64,000 nucleotides of DNA from Geminicoccaceae bacterium (GCA_028285265.1 JANQPX010000040.1:1-64000), one strand, 5' to 3'; numbered from the stretch's first letter, positions 51,001-59,620 are shown. Notes: generated by a model from the sequence alone, not told the origin. Program-made: numbers and translations.

Positions 51001-51071
51001 ACTCAGACACCGTGAATATCCGAATCTCTGAAGCGCGCATCTTGGCGCGTCAACAACCCGTGGATGCTTAG
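48054..51071 (+). CDS. tail tip/host attachment protein with FN3 domain
   Basis: 1005 residues. The N-terminal 560 are a central tail-hub (gpJ-like) with VFREIKDGNLHLVDAISADE and TYTSNETPLSVLERMLTSCG. A fibronectin III domain covers about 620-705 (SRVDLTWTAPDNGVVVAYIV, TYDFNVVAVNS), then a second beta domain with KWDQAEDLDVRFGGSVEIYQ. VDEVDNVDDVGADG and IDNVDDVEDWD words repeat near the end. It contacts the host surface. Confidence 0.8.
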   Translation: MTYTTTAESTETSIETSDGQLSTSLTAIRAVELVRALGNVLDEQNAEDSGTSQPRLYGYGLALVETTRVFREIKDGNLHLVDAISADEIDGVFAYLVDGVVVFPGNFPGQITEDDQQYYNGKQLDLGTVFSGRFSGTGLTGALDPNGTKIIERKGASGQTVVDTLVDETSAESTFVGTGIAYVYSKWIFVDGRFDGDPEIKCIVRLRKPVDPRGTAQRWSFNPYVQIYDFLTKSKDIGGLGLDTELIDTDSFVAGANWADMTLDAQAETKTALFTDESNDSQANFDLEFDQSVVPFSYGDVVQVVQASGQSVPPNFSTGVDYHVVPTRHRLNDFQLPGVGLAASLEDALDGNVIAAGTRTSDIDIKKVKEVRYVTGFTYTSNETPLSVLERMLTSCGAFTYIEDGKLAITQQSFPTTVETITQDQITGDKIAISNRRATAERATSLTGSYTALTNLLEPKDYPVVDDDGIYVTADNGNEKPSRLDLPLAGRATGAQRLATVALRRIRQERTITFSGLLDLWKLKPSTVFSLDFPELGLDSETTWEVQDQTLFVDTGNEADAPIIGVDITARELDSTVFDLDADSSQLVESAVVPGLDSPFEVESPGTIEVSESQFLTNNGAGVKSRVDLTWTAPDNGVVVAYIVSYKLSEDDDFIFLAQTPDLNLRINDLAAGTYDFNVVAVNSLNFQSEPSEKTDVVVEGLGAVPADPTGFEGSPYGALVVLKWDQAEDLDVRFGGSVEIYQHSDTAGGNSENARLLDTVDGNNTVATVAFVKGTYYIRFVDQSGNSSDFVEWSTEDIRPVPFGQSINAGVFETNDDTENNFTLQEDPTFPSTNTENTLFEDTDNQWLELQPASSWDDVTNVDEVDNVDDVGADGQVASEGVYYFSDDIELTEVNRVLLEAELTTQIVDESASIDVIDNVDDVEDWDAIGAGTAQPGQATAYVQVRVSREAVSADDFGPWQRLESRIFNQRSFQFRIVAFSYSDTVNIRISEARILARQQPVDA

Positions 51072-51073
51072 TC

Positions 51074-51982
51074 ATGACGCAGCCGAGCGATAGCACTTAC
51101 ACACATGCGAGCGGACTGAGCGGCACAGCGCTGCGGACGGCGCAGAACGACTACAACGAAGGCATTTTGACGATGAATGCCGGGGCTACCGACCCGGCAA
51201 CAGTCTTCCCCTTCATGTGGTATGCCGACACAGGCGATAGCCCGAACACGATCAAGATCGCCAATCCAGGCGGCACCGCGTTCATTACAGTCGCCGAGAT
51301 CGACTCGGACTCGGTCACCTTCTTCTCAGATGGCGCTCAGGTACTCAGCCTGAGCAACACGGAGGCGTTCACCGCGTCGCAGACGATCGACGTGTCTGGG
51401 GCTGCTGGCTCGCTATTGCTTCGAAGCGACCTTGCCACCGGTATCGCTGCGTTCCTCGACTTTGCTGGGCATGACGACGGCGGCAACGACACCGTCTACG
51501 CCAGCATCGACATGAGCATTGAGGACGACACCGACGGATCGGAAGACGGCCAGCTTCTTCTGAAGGTGATTCGTGACGGTGCAGACACCACGGTAGTTAC
51601 GATCGGTGACACGGTCGACGTCGATGCCGCGCTGGACGCGACCACGCTGCAACAGGGCGGAACGGATCTCGACGACATCATCGAAGCCGCCAAGGGCAAT
51701 CAGGCAGAAACTTCGCTCAGCTCTACAACGCAGACGGTGCCGGATGATCTGGACCGAGGCGAAGCCAACGTCTTTGACGGTTCCAGCGCGTCGACTTGGA
51801 CGGTCAATTCGGGCGGCGCGGGCGACGTCTATCAGGTCATCAACGATAGCTCGGTCGACATCACCTTCGCTGAAGGTACCGGCGTGACGATTGTCGGCGG
51901 TCTGACGCTCGGCGGCGAAAGCGTTTGCTGCATCCACTACATCACCACGACTCGCGTCTACATCTACGGGCAGAATGCGTAA
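51074..51982 (+). CDS. tail fibre-like protein
   Basis: 302 residues. Beta-rich, small repeats, ending in a helical-to-strand collar with TVPDDLDRGEANVFDGSSA and GGLTLGGESVCCIHYITTTR, common in short tail fibres. One base overlap with the next gene. Confidence 0.65.
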   Translation: MTQPSDSTYTHASGLSGTALRTAQNDYNEGILTMNAGATDPATVFPFMWYADTGDSPNTIKIANPGGTAFITVAEIDSDSVTFFSDGAQVLSLSNTEAFTASQTIDVSGAAGSLLLRSDLATGIAAFLDFAGHDDGGNDTVYASIDMSIEDDTDGSEDGQLLLKVIRDGADTTVVTIGDTVDVDAALDATTLQQGGTDLDDIIEAAKGNQAETSLSSTTQTVPDDLDRGEANVFDGSSASTWTVNSGGAGDVYQVINDSSVDITFAEGTGVTIVGGLTLGGESVCCIHYITTTRVYIYGQNA

Positions 51983-52809
51983 TGCCGTTCCCAGCGTTCC
52001 AAGGCATCATCGGGGCTTCGGGCGGCGGTACGCCGCTCGACTATGGGTCAAGCTTATTGGCGTTCTGGGAGTCCGAAAACAACGTCGTGGACTCTTCTGG
52101 CGAGGTCACCAGTTGGACAGACCTAAGCGACGAAGCCTATGCGCTCACGAGAACCGGCAATCAAGAGGGGCCTGAACTCGAAGCGGACACGCAAAATGGC
52201 TTCGATGGCATCAACTTCGAAGAGACCGTCCAAGCGGACCCGATCGATAGGAAGCTGTCGAGTGATGACAGCGACCTAGACAACATATTCTTTGGCACGG
52301 GTACAAAGGGATTGCACTTCGCTGCCAGGTGGGACCGGACGACCGATCACAATGGATTCAATCTGCGGTCCATCATTGCGTCGAAGCTCTACTCGTTCAC
52401 CAATAACAACGACGGCTGGCGCTTAGAGATCACCACCGACGGAGATTTGCGGTTCAACCACTTCTTCGACGATGGAAGCTCTTGGGAGATCGAAGCTGCC
52501 GGTTTCTACAGCGTTGGCGATCTCGTGCTCGGGTCAGTGAGCTACAGCGGCGGCAACACCAGCTCATCCGGGACTTTCAGGCTCTACAACAACAGCACGG
52601 GGCAATTCGTTGACACCGGCACCGTGACGACGTCGTCTGGCACGGACAAGTCGAACGATGGTGCAGGCGAGTTCGTGGTCGGCAACATGCACACGACGAC
52701 CGCTTTCGGTGACAACAGCCCTTTTCAAGGGCCAATCTTCGGTCTTTGGATCACCAAGCCTTTCACCCGCAGCCTTGACGACAGATACATGCAGAGGTGG
52801 ATTCCTTGA
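51982..52809 (+). CDS. LamG/jelly-roll-type tail protein
   Basis: 275 residues from the ATG at 51982. LLAFWESENNVVDSSGEVTS, WTDLSDEAYALT, RLEITTDGDLRFNHFFDDGS and FGLWITKPFTRSLDDRYMQR are typical of the LamG-like fold often used to bind glycans. It may be a receptor-binding or decoration protein. Confidence 0.68.
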   Translation: MPFPAFQGIIGASGGGTPLDYGSSLLAFWESENNVVDSSGEVTSWTDLSDEAYALTRTGNQEGPELEADTQNGFDGINFEETVQADPIDRKLSSDDSDLDNIFFGTGTKGLHFAARWDRTTDHNGFNLRSIIASKLYSFTNNNDGWRLEITTDGDLRFNHFFDDGSSWEIEAAGFYSVGDLVLGSVSYSGGNTSSSGTFRLYNNSTGQFVDTGTVTTSSGTDKSNDGAGEFVVGNMHTTTAFGDNSPFQGPIFGLWITKPFTRSLDDRYMQRWIP

Positions 52810-53048
52810 AGCGGCGTCTTGGGTTCATCAAAGACCACCTAATCAAAACATTTCTGGTCATCATTGGTATAGACGTACTGTTCGAAGTCCTGCTTGAACT
52901 GATTGACGAAACGACCAGTTTCTCGCTGCTCGGGCTGCTGTTGGTTCCGACCCCTAGCGTGTGGTGGCTAATAGTTGCTGCTTTCGTAGTTGGCTTGTTC
53001 CTGTTGAGGGCCTGGCAACGATCTAAGTCACCAGCGTTGGTGAGTTAG
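52797..53048 (+). CDS. small membrane protein, holin-like
   Basis: 83 residues from a GTG that overlaps the LamG gene by 13 bases. Two membrane segments (FLVIIGIDVLFEVLLELI and VWWLIVAAFVVGLFLLRAW). Could be a holin but lies away from the endolysin. Confidence 0.55.
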   Translation: MDSLKRRLGFIKDHLIKTFLVIIGIDVLFEVLLELIDETTSFSLLGLLLVPTPSVWWLIVAAFVVGLFLLRAWQRSKSPALVS

Positions 53049-53223
53049 AAAGGGGTTGCAGTTTCCATCCGGCCACAGTACAACAATCCTGTATTCGCTC
53101 CTGTTGGGGCGACGAGCTATAAGCAAGGCTTTTTGAGACAGTGCGGCCTGACTCCCGGGAGGGATCGGGCCTTAAGTATTTATACCTACGGCAACGCCCT
53201 TATACTTAAGTATAGGGGTAAAA
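53049..53223. promoter_or_regulatory. gap with extended palindrome
   Basis: Holds the perfect palindrome TATACTTAAGTATA (53201-53214), extended by CCCT/GGGG (53198-53219). CTTAAGTAT also occurs at 53171. It lies just before the ATG at 53224 and may be a regulator site or short terminator. No gene seen. Confidence 0.45.
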
Positions 53224-53421
53224 ATGGCCGACGATGCAAATACGCCAGCGACCACAGAGCAGCGTGATACTGGCAATGAGCAGAACCAAATAGCTTTCAA
53301 ATCCGAAAGACTTGGGATTACTACCGGGGCCTCCGGGCGATTGGCCGTCAAGTCGGTCACGCTGATCAGCATTGTGGCAATCGTTTGTTGGATGCTGGTC
53401 GAGATCTTTGGCAGCGGGTAG
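53224..53421 (+). CDS. small membrane protein
   Basis: 65 residues: a hydrophilic N-terminal half and a C-terminal membrane segment (VTLISIVAIVCWMLVEIFG). Not recognised. Confidence 0.5.
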   Translation: MADDANTPATTEQRDTGNEQNQIAFKSERLGITTGASGRLAVKSVTLISIVAIVCWMLVEIFGSG

Positions 53422-53565
53422 ACGGATGCGCGCCTACGCGGCAAACGCGGCTAAACCCCCAACAAGCTAGTGTGGCTTGGCACATTCGACGGGCCAAGCG
53501 TGAGCAACGTCTACGTGCAGAATTGACCAAGAATTGGTGCAATGGCATAGAGACTTTCTACCATA

Positions 53566-53955
53566 ATGACTTTTCGGGTTTTTCTGGGCCACGGATGGAC
53601 TCTCATGAATGAAAAGCAGGCTGGCGAACTAACGCAAGGATCGCATTGGTTTCGCTTTTGGATGCCTTACTATTTCGAGAAGCTAGAGCATCCGAAGTTC
53701 AAATGGGTGTACCTGCCGGTCAATCGAAACTACAAGCCTTTGGGCATCTCATCCGATAAATGGGTGGACTACGACAGCTTCATGAACTCTCATGCAGTCA
53801 GATTTTCGCGCGATCCAATAACTTTCGAAGGTATTTGGAGAGGTGTGGATCCAGATGAGCTCTTTCTATACAACGATGATCGAAAGTCACGCCTAGACTA
53901 TTTTGAGCGACTTGGGAAACTGATGGAAAAGTCGATCGAACTAGTCGGTGGCTGA
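53566..53955 (+). CDS. hypothetical protein
   Basis: 129 residues, or 116 from the ATG at 53605. Aromatic-rich and soluble (WFRFWMPYYFEKLEHPKFKW, NRNYKPLGISSDKWVDYDSF). Not recognised. The 144 bases before it hold no convincing gene. Confidence 0.5.
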   Translation: MTFRVFLGHGWTLMNEKQAGELTQGSHWFRFWMPYYFEKLEHPKFKWVYLPVNRNYKPLGISSDKWVDYDSFMNSHAVRFSRDPITFEGIWRGVDPDELFLYNDDRKSRLDYFERLGKLMEKSIELVGG

Positions 53956-53961
53956 CCGTCT

Positions 53962-54549
53962 ATGCCCCGATGGTTGTACTTTGCAGTTGGCCTCTTGGTA
54001 AGCGTGGCCTATGTGTCCGGCCTTCTTTACCTCGATAACTCGCTTTTGGACTTCCTGCGCACGGCAGATTGGAACAACAAGGGAGACACGCTAGCCGGTA
54101 TCTTTGCGCCGCTGGCATTCTTCTGGCTCGTTATCGGTTTCTGGATGCAGAGCATCGAACTCGGGCTCATGCGGCAACAACTTAAGCAAGAGCATGAGTC
54201 GATTAGGCGGGTCGAACAGGTGCAGAGAGAGGGAAACGAGTACCAGCGTCGAACTGGTCCCCCTGATATGTTGGTCACGTTGACTGAAAGCGGTGATGAG
54301 CTTTTAGTGATTGTTCGCAATCTAGGCGGAACGGCCTACGATGTGCGGCTGACTGGGGCGGTCATTGAGGACGGGCGTAGCGGAAATCTTCCCAGATTTG
54401 AGCACGGCGAAACTATTGAACATCCGTTAGTTCGTCTGCGCGATGGCATTTTCCGTGTTGAGTATAAGCAGACACCACGTGCGCAAACTGAGCAAAAAGT
54501 TTACAACCTCCTTCAGAAGAATTCTGAGTTTGTACTTGACGAGCTCTGA
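53962..54549 (+). CDS. membrane protein with coiled coil
   Basis: 195 residues. Two membrane segments (LYFAVGLLVSVAYVSGLLYL and LAGIFAPLAFFWLVIGFWMQ), then a coil (EHESIRRVEQVQREGNEYQR) and a small beta domain (MLVTLTESGDELLVIVRNLG). Not recognised; converges on the inverted tail cassette. Confidence 0.6.
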   Translation: MPRWLYFAVGLLVSVAYVSGLLYLDNSLLDFLRTADWNNKGDTLAGIFAPLAFFWLVIGFWMQSIELGLMRQQLKQEHESIRRVEQVQREGNEYQRRTGPPDMLVTLTESGDELLVIVRNLGGTAYDVRLTGAVIEDGRSGNLPRFEHGETIEHPLVRLRDGIFRVEYKQTPRAQTEQKVYNLLQKNSEFVLDEL

Positions 54550-54553
54550 CGTT

Positions 54554-55093
54554 CTAAGCCCCAAAGGCTGGCTCCTGCGTCTCGGCAGTCTCAACAAAAT
54601 CGAAAAACGTATCTTCTGAGTCGAACTTCGCCTGGTCGGCCGCGCTGTAGCGAAGGTCGTTGGCCTCGGTTAGATCGGAAAAGACTGATGCGATCTGCAC
54701 GGCAACGGTGCGACCGGCGACCGGATCGAGCACGACGGGGATGTCTTGCATCCTACCGGGTAGGATCACTTCGGATTCCTCAACGGTCGACCGATCCTCG
54801 CTCAGATTGCCAAGCCGCACGGTGGCGTCTCGCAACTGGAAATTTTCAGTCAGTGCGGCGGTGATGATTTCTTCAGCGCTACCGGAGATCTGGGCCGACG
54901 CATCAGGTGACGAACGGATGAGGCTGTTGAGGACTGAGAACGAGCTTGTGAGGCCAGCGAGTGGACTATAGGTGATGCCGTCATGCTCGCCCGTGGCAGG
55001 CCGCGTCCAGACGTTGATGCTGCCACCATCAAAGTCAAGATTGAACATCACCACTGGTCTCTGACCCAGCTCGAAGCTGCTCGCTAGCGTCAT
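54554..55093 (-). CDS. DUF2163-like tail/baseplate protein
   Basis: 179 residues. VVMFNLDFDGGSINVWTRPA, HDGITYSPLAGLTSSFSVL, a middle REGION-like LRDATVRLGNL and LRYSAADQAKFDSEDTFFDF recall the DUF2163/BR0599-type phage tail proteins, without their C-terminal part. It overlaps the chaperone -1 frame by 59 bases. Confidence 0.65.
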   Translation of the reverse strand: MTLASSFELGQRPVVMFNLDFDGGSINVWTRPATGEHDGITYSPLAGLTSSFSVLNSLIRSSPDASAQISGSAEEIITAALTENFQLRDATVRLGNLSEDRSTVEESEVILPGRMQDIPVVLDPVAGRTVAVQIASVFSDLTEANDLRYSAADQAKFDSEDTFFDFVETAETQEPAFGA

Positions 55094-55783
55094 TCCTCTT
55101 CGCCTTCGCTATCTCGCGGACGGCTTCGAAGCCATCCATGACGTCTTCGAGAAAGTGCAGATCAATGCCGTAGCGCTCCGAGAAGCGGTCGGTTGCCGTC
55201 CAGGGGATTTCGCCGTTCATGTTCCGGCAACTGCTGAGCTGCCGGTGCGCGTGAAAGAAGATCGACATCCATGGTTGGATGGCGTCTACATAGCGTTGGA
55301 TTCTTTCGGGAGGCTTCCGTTTGCGCTTTTGGCACTGCGAGATGACCGTCTCCGCGATGTCGCCGATTTCGAGGGCTTCGGAGTAGACTTCGATGACGTC
55401 TTTTTTTTCGACTTGCCCTTGAAGAGCGCGTGCGACGCGGCCAGGCCGCTCAGTTCGCGGTAGAGGTTTCGGCTAGACTGGTTGCGCTTCAGGAACTTGG
55501 CGGCTTCGTCGCCCATCGCGACCGGCTTGCCCTTTTCCGTGAGGTTCCAGCTTTTCAGAAGCGTTGCACAGAAGCAGTCGATTTCTTGATCCTCGTCGAC
55601 TTGCTTGTCGGCGGCTTTGGCGGCTGCGATGTAGACGAACATCATAGCGCCGAACGCACGATTGCGACGACTGTGGGCCTCGGCAAGCGTGACTTTCAGC
55701 GTGCCAATCGTGCGTTCGATGGTCTCGACATAGTTAAACTGTTCGAGGACGTCTTCGACGTCAGCGGTCTTGGACTGGGTCAT
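55035..55783 (-). CDS. tail assembly chaperone G-T fusion made by -1 frameshift
   Basis: The zero-frame protein G runs 55783-55286. A slip at A AAA AAG (55406-55400) moves ribosomes into a frame open to 55035, adding about 121 residues (DVIEVYSEALEIGDIAETVI, then MNGEIPWTATDRF and FSERYGIDLHFLEDVM) for a fusion of about 249. This G/GT arrangement is a hallmark of siphophages. A separate short frame from 55268 or 55217 is best read as the end of this product. Confidence 0.8.
55286..55783 (-). CDS. tail assembly chaperone G
   Basis: 165 residues. Helical core (VEDVLEQFNYVETIERTIGT, AFGAMMFVYIAAAKAADKQ, EIDCFCATLLKSWNLTEKG) and, after the slippery run, a basic serine/lysine tail. It starts one base into the tail tube stop (TGATG). 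It works with the GT form to assemble tail tube around the tape measure. Confidence 0.8.
   Translation of the reverse strand: MTQSKTADVEDVLEQFNYVETIERTIGTLKVTLAEAHSRRNRAFGAMMFVYIAAAKAADKQVDEDQEIDCFCATLLKSWNLTEKGKPVAMGDEAAKFLKRNQSSRNLYRELSGLAASHALFKGKSKKKTSSKSTPKPSKSATSRRRSSRSAKSANGSLPKESNAM
55400..55406 (-). promoter_or_regulatory. programmed -1 frameshift site (A AAA AAG)
   Basis: Eight As in the minus strand (55408-55401) followed by G give the canonical heptamer A AAA AAG in the zero frame (codons TCG AAA AAA AAG). Shifting back one base continues into a 120-codon frame with good protein character. Confidence 0.82.
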
Positions 55784-57369
55784 CAGGGAATGTACCAGAA
55801 GTGGTTGTACGACATGGTCAGGTCGTGATCGCTGCTCTCGGCAGCTTCGAGCCTGATGGGCTGGCGCATGGATGTGTCGATCTGCGGATCAACTGCGCCG
55901 CCACCGATTGAGCAGGCGGGGAAGTCCATCAGAACGGCGATTTCTCGACTGTTGAACTGACGCTGCCAGGCGATCTCGAACTGGATCTCGTCGTTAGCGC
56001 GGATCGACTTCCGAGCAGCGATCTCGGCGAAATAGGTCGGGATGTCGATGTCGGCGGTCAGACCGTTGGTGTTGATGTCGAAGCCTGCTGCTGCGCCAAC
56101 GGCGGTTTGCACTTCGGCATTGTTGCTGAGCTGAAGGCCAAACTCGTCGACAAAGCCTACGAGCGGGTCAGGCGCCCCGTCGCCATCGGTTGGTTTGATC
56201 GAGACAATCGAGCGGATGACGTCCGAGCTATTGTTGAAGAACTCGGAGTCTTCAACTTCGAGGATGGTCTCGCCGTCTGTGGTTCGTTCGTCGCCTGACA
56301 CGCCAGTATGCTCATCTGAGCCGATCGCCAAGAACGCGAAGTTGACGGTCGACTTGGTGCGCTTGGCGATGCCGAAGGTTGCTGTCGAATTAATCGCGCC
56401 TTGGAATTCTTCAGTTTGGATGACGGTAGGCGCGGTATCCGGGTTTGGAACACCGAGACGCCGCTCCATGAAGTAGCTCAGCGCATTGAAATCGTCGGCG
56501 GACTCGCTCGACTGATCCTTGATGAAGTCGGACAGGAAGACTTGGATTGTCTTGGTAGCCGCCGTCTCGGTGGTCATGTCCGTGGTGCCATTGGTACCAC
56601 CTGGAGCACGATCGAGTGTAAGCGTGTCTGAGCTGACGCTTAGGACACGGGCGTAACCATTATTGCCGACGGTGTCGTACTGATCGACGGTATCCGAACC
56701 ACCGATATAGATCCATGACCCCGGCTGGACGTTGAAGTTGGTCCAGACCAGGCTACCCGAGGCAATGACTAGCGTTGGGAAAGAGCCTGCGGTCTTGGCG
56801 ACTTGAAGCTCGCCGGTACCAAACTGGATGCCAACCGCGCGAATAACAGCGGTATCGGGTGGCGTTGCTTCGGCAGAGTTGCCCGACACATCGATTTCAT
56901 CGCCGTCGATGGCCGTGACCGTTTTGAGGCCATTGTTTGCGGTCAGGGCGAAGTTCTCGGCGTAGACCAAATGGCCGACTTGCCAACCGGCAGTAGCGGC
57001 GTCAGCGCCGGTATCAAAGCTATCCGCCGTAGCGGCTAAGCCGGTGCTGTCGAACACGGTGCCCTTGGCGGGATTAGCATTGAAGTTCGACAGCATGATC
57101 CAGGGGATCAGCTTGTAGAGGATCGTCGGTTTGAAATTGACGAGGAAGCCGCCCGCGACGTCTTCGGCTGTAATTGCGCCACGCCGCCTGCGCCGTTCGG
57201 AGATGAGACGTTCACTTTCCAGGGTGAGCGTAACGCCCGTTCCACTGTCATAGCTAACGACCGGCACCTCGAAATAGACCGGCGTGGCTGGGAGTGTGCC
57301 GATCGAGGATTCTTCAGCGAGGATCAGCGCCGCTTCTGTTGAAGAAATCTTGTTTACTTCTGCAACCAT
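55783..57369 (-). CDS. major tail tube protein
   Basis: 528 residues. The N-terminal EAALILAEESSIGTLPATPV and LESERLISERRRRRGAITAE, FLVNFKPTILYKLIPWIML and C-terminal QPIRLEAAESSDHDLTMSYN are as in long tail tube proteins. A large middle insertion holds Ig-like beta strands. First gene of the inverted tail cassette; AT-rich DNA before it probably carries the promoter. Confidence 0.78.
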   Translation of the reverse strand: MVAEVNKISSTEAALILAEESSIGTLPATPVYFEVPVVSYDSGTGVTLTLESERLISERRRRRGAITAEDVAGGFLVNFKPTILYKLIPWIMLSNFNANPAKGTVFDSTGLAATADSFDTGADAATAGWQVGHLVYAENFALTANNGLKTVTAIDGDEIDVSGNSAEATPPDTAVIRAVGIQFGTGELQVAKTAGSFPTLVIASGSLVWTNFNVQPGSWIYIGGSDTVDQYDTVGNNGYARVLSVSSDTLTLDRAPGGTNGTTDMTTETAATKTIQVFLSDFIKDQSSESADDFNALSYFMERRLGVPNPDTAPTVIQTEEFQGAINSTATFGIAKRTKSTVNFAFLAIGSDEHTGVSGDERTTDGETILEVEDSEFFNNSSDVIRSIVSIKPTDGDGAPDPLVGFVDEFGLQLSNNAEVQTAVGAAAGFDINTNGLTADIDIPTYFAEIAARKSIRANDEIQFEIAWQRQFNSREIAVLMDFPACSIGGGAVDPQIDTSMRQPIRLEAAESSDHDLTMSYNHFWYIP

Positions 57370-57511
57370 TTTTGCCGACCCAAGTTGTTGCTAGCAATTG
57401 GGCCGGATGGTAGCTATGCGCCAAGTTCATGTTAAGTAACTATCAGTATTCATAAATTTAATTACTTCTTAGATATTTAATTATTATTTAAAGCAAGCGG
57501 AGGGGGCGCAC

Positions 57512-57925
57512 TTGAGCGCAGATGCGGATGAGCTTGCGAAGGCTTTCGGGCGGATAACATTCCGCCAAATCGGCATCGTCATCATTGCTTGCGGTGCTGT
57601 GATGGGGGCGGTCACGGCGACGGTCGCGGGCTACAAGGTGCTCGGCGGTCCGATACCGGCGTCGAGAGAGTTCGTCGGCGAGCAAGTGCAAGTCGTTCAG
57701 GATCGCGTCAAAGCGGAAATTCGCTCTGTTGAGGCCAACGTCGAGGTCTTGGCCGAATCGCTACGACAGATGCAACAACTGGTGCTCGGTGACAAATGGT
57801 GGCGCTTGCAAGAGAAGATCGAAGCGCTGGAAAGCGAGCCATCAACCTCAGCGCTTCGAGATCAGATTAGGCGATTAAAGCGTGACCAGGAGGACGTACA
57901 ACACCAGATCGACCAGCTTGACTAG
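57512..57925 (+). CDS. membrane-anchored coiled-coil protein
   Basis: 137 residues from a TTG after GGAGGGGG. One membrane segment (IGIVIIACGAVMGAVTATVAG), then a long coil (LAESLRQMQQLVLGDKWWRL, QEKIEALESEP, RRLKRDQEDVQHQIDQL). Resembles an i-spanin or lysis accessory, given nearby lysis genes; not proven. Confidence 0.6.
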   Translation: MSADADELAKAFGRITFRQIGIVIIACGAVMGAVTATVAGYKVLGGPIPASREFVGEQVQVVQDRVKAEIRSVEANVEVLAESLRQMQQLVLGDKWWRLQEKIEALESEPSTSALRDQIRRLKRDQEDVQHQIDQLD

Positions 57926-57979
57926 TAATTCCATATCCTTGGCCGCACAGGCGGGGCGCATTGGTATGCCGCAGTTCTC

Positions 57980-58951
57980 TTGCCTTTTGCCACTTCTCTG
58001 GATAGTCACGATCCGATTGCAGAACAAAAAATTTTGGAGCGCTTTGGGATGGCAGCACGCGACTGGAAAGAATTCAACAAGGCATGGCGTGCAAGGCCCG
58101 GCCAACCGCTCTGGTATAGATTGCGTGCCGCGCGTCACAGGGCAATGCCTCGCCTTAGGCGCTGGGACCGCTTCGTCCGCAGGGCCGAGCCTTGGGGCAT
58201 CTCTTTGGCGGGCATCGGTCTGATCCTTGCCGTCCTAACTTTCTGGTACGATTACAGCGATCGAGTTGAAGAGCGTACCGTTCGGGCTTGGCAAGTGCTG
58301 ACGACCAAAGCTCCAGGCAACAGCGGCAAGCGGGAAGCCCTTGAGTATCTCAATAGCGAGAGTTCGCTTTGCTTCCTGGCCGGTTGCAAGAGGCGGGTGC
58401 CGCTGACAGGGATCGACCTGTCAGTCGAGGAAGGACAAGAGGGGACGTATTTGGTTGGTGCCAACCTCGTTTTCGCCGAACTCGCGGAAGCCGACTTCAG
58501 CTCAGCTTGGTTCTATGATGCCAACCTTAGTGGGGCCATGCTCAACTCCGCTGACTTCAGCTCGACTTCCCTCACTCGCACCAACTTTAGCGGGGCCTTT
58601 CTCTACTCCGCCGACTTCAGCGAAGCTCAACTAACTTCTGCTAACCTTAGCAATACCGGTCTCGCGCGCGCCGACCTCAGCTCGGCTTTGCTCATTGATG
58701 CCAACCTTAGCGGGGCCTATATTCGGGAGGCCAACCTCAGAGGTGCGATTTTGTCGGGTGCAGACCTTAGCGGGGCCAAACTCATGCGTTCCGACCTAAG
58801 CGAGGCTGACCTCAGTTCGGCTGTCATTCAGCAAAAGCAACTGCGAAGTGCATGCGGAGATGAAGGCACGAGATTGCCCGAAGGCGTTACAATCCGCATG
58901 TGCTCCGAACAACGTTGGTATGAGAACCTCCACGGCGACCGCGCTCAATAA
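57980..58951 (+). CDS. pentapeptide-repeat membrane protein
   Basis: 323 residues from a TTG (an ATG at 58049 is the alternative). A membrane segment (WGISLAGIGLILAVLTFWYD) precedes about 25 pentapeptide units (NLSGA, DFSST, NFSGA, DLSSA). A short cap with two cysteines ends it. Such helices often mimic DNA or mediate contacts. It converges with and overlaps the endolysin gene by 7 bases. Confidence 0.85.
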   Translation: MPFATSLDSHDPIAEQKILERFGMAARDWKEFNKAWRARPGQPLWYRLRAARHRAMPRLRRWDRFVRRAEPWGISLAGIGLILAVLTFWYDYSDRVEERTVRAWQVLTTKAPGNSGKREALEYLNSESSLCFLAGCKRRVPLTGIDLSVEEGQEGTYLVGANLVFAELAEADFSSAWFYDANLSGAMLNSADFSSTSLTRTNFSGAFLYSADFSEAQLTSANLSNTGLARADLSSALLIDANLSGAYIREANLRGAILSGADLSGAKLMRSDLSEADLSSAVIQQKQLRSACGDEGTRLPEGVTIRMCSEQRWYENLHGDRAQ

Positions 58952-59406
58952 TCCCAGACCCTTGGCCGCACATGCAGGGGCGCCTTCGTCCATCGATCGA
59001 TATGGAGGTACCGCCTGTCATAGTCGCCGTTCTGATGGATGCCGATCCCCAGCGCGTCATGCGCCAGAGCGATTTTCATGAGCCGAAACGCGGTTTCTCG
59101 CGAGCACTTAACGTCCACAGCCTGCGCGTCGACATGAGCGCCAGTCTTGCGATTGCCAGGCAGCGACTCTTGATGCTCCGGTGTTCGATAGGCCGACGTG
59201 ATGATCATGCGCTTGTCGAACGCATAGCGCAGGTGACAAAGCCACGTCATGAACAGCGGGCAATAGGACAGTGCACCAGTCACACTGTCGGACATTTCCT
59301 CGGGCGTGAAGTACGGAGCCCAGATCCATTCGCCAGGCTTGACCACCGACCAGTGATTCAGCGTGACGACGTCTAGCGATACTCCCGGCTCTTCGGAAAC
59401 CGACAT
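58945..59406 (-). CDS. M15-type peptidase endolysin
   Basis: 153 residues. SAYRTPEHQESLPGNRKTGAH, VDAQAVDVKCS and RRYLHIDRW give the His-x6-Asp...His zinc site of peptidase M15. It cuts the peptide of peptidoglycan at lysis. No signal peptide; a small membrane protein overlaps its start. Confidence 0.88.
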   Translation of the reverse strand: MSVSEEPGVSLDVVTLNHWSVVKPGEWIWAPYFTPEEMSDSVTGALSYCPLFMTWLCHLRYAFDKRMIITSAYRTPEHQESLPGNRKTGAHVDAQAVDVKCSRETAFRLMKIALAHDALGIGIHQNGDYDRRYLHIDRWTKAPLHVRPRVWDY

Positions 59407-59504
59407 CTATTCCCCCCATCGATGAATCGCACCGCGAGGACCGTCATCAAGGCAAGTGTGTAGCCGCAAAAGAAACCTAAGATGACCCATCGCAACATCT
59501 CCAT
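59373..59504 (-). CDS. tiny membrane protein overlapping endolysin start
   Basis: 43 residues with GGAGG six bases before the ATG. MEMLRWVILGFFCGYTLALM is one membrane segment, followed by a basic tail. It overlaps the endolysin by 34 bases in another frame and would be coupled to it, so it is a holin or release-factor candidate. Confidence 0.6.
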   Translation of the reverse strand: MEMLRWVILGFFCGYTLALMTVLAVRFIDGGNRCRFPKSREYR

Positions 59505-59620
59505 AGTGCACCTCCGCTGATAAATAAAGAATAAATAAAAATGCAATTATAATTCATAAAGAATGCGCAGATTTACTTGGACATAGTTGTCAACTATATC
59601 GGTTCCAAGGAGATAGTGCC

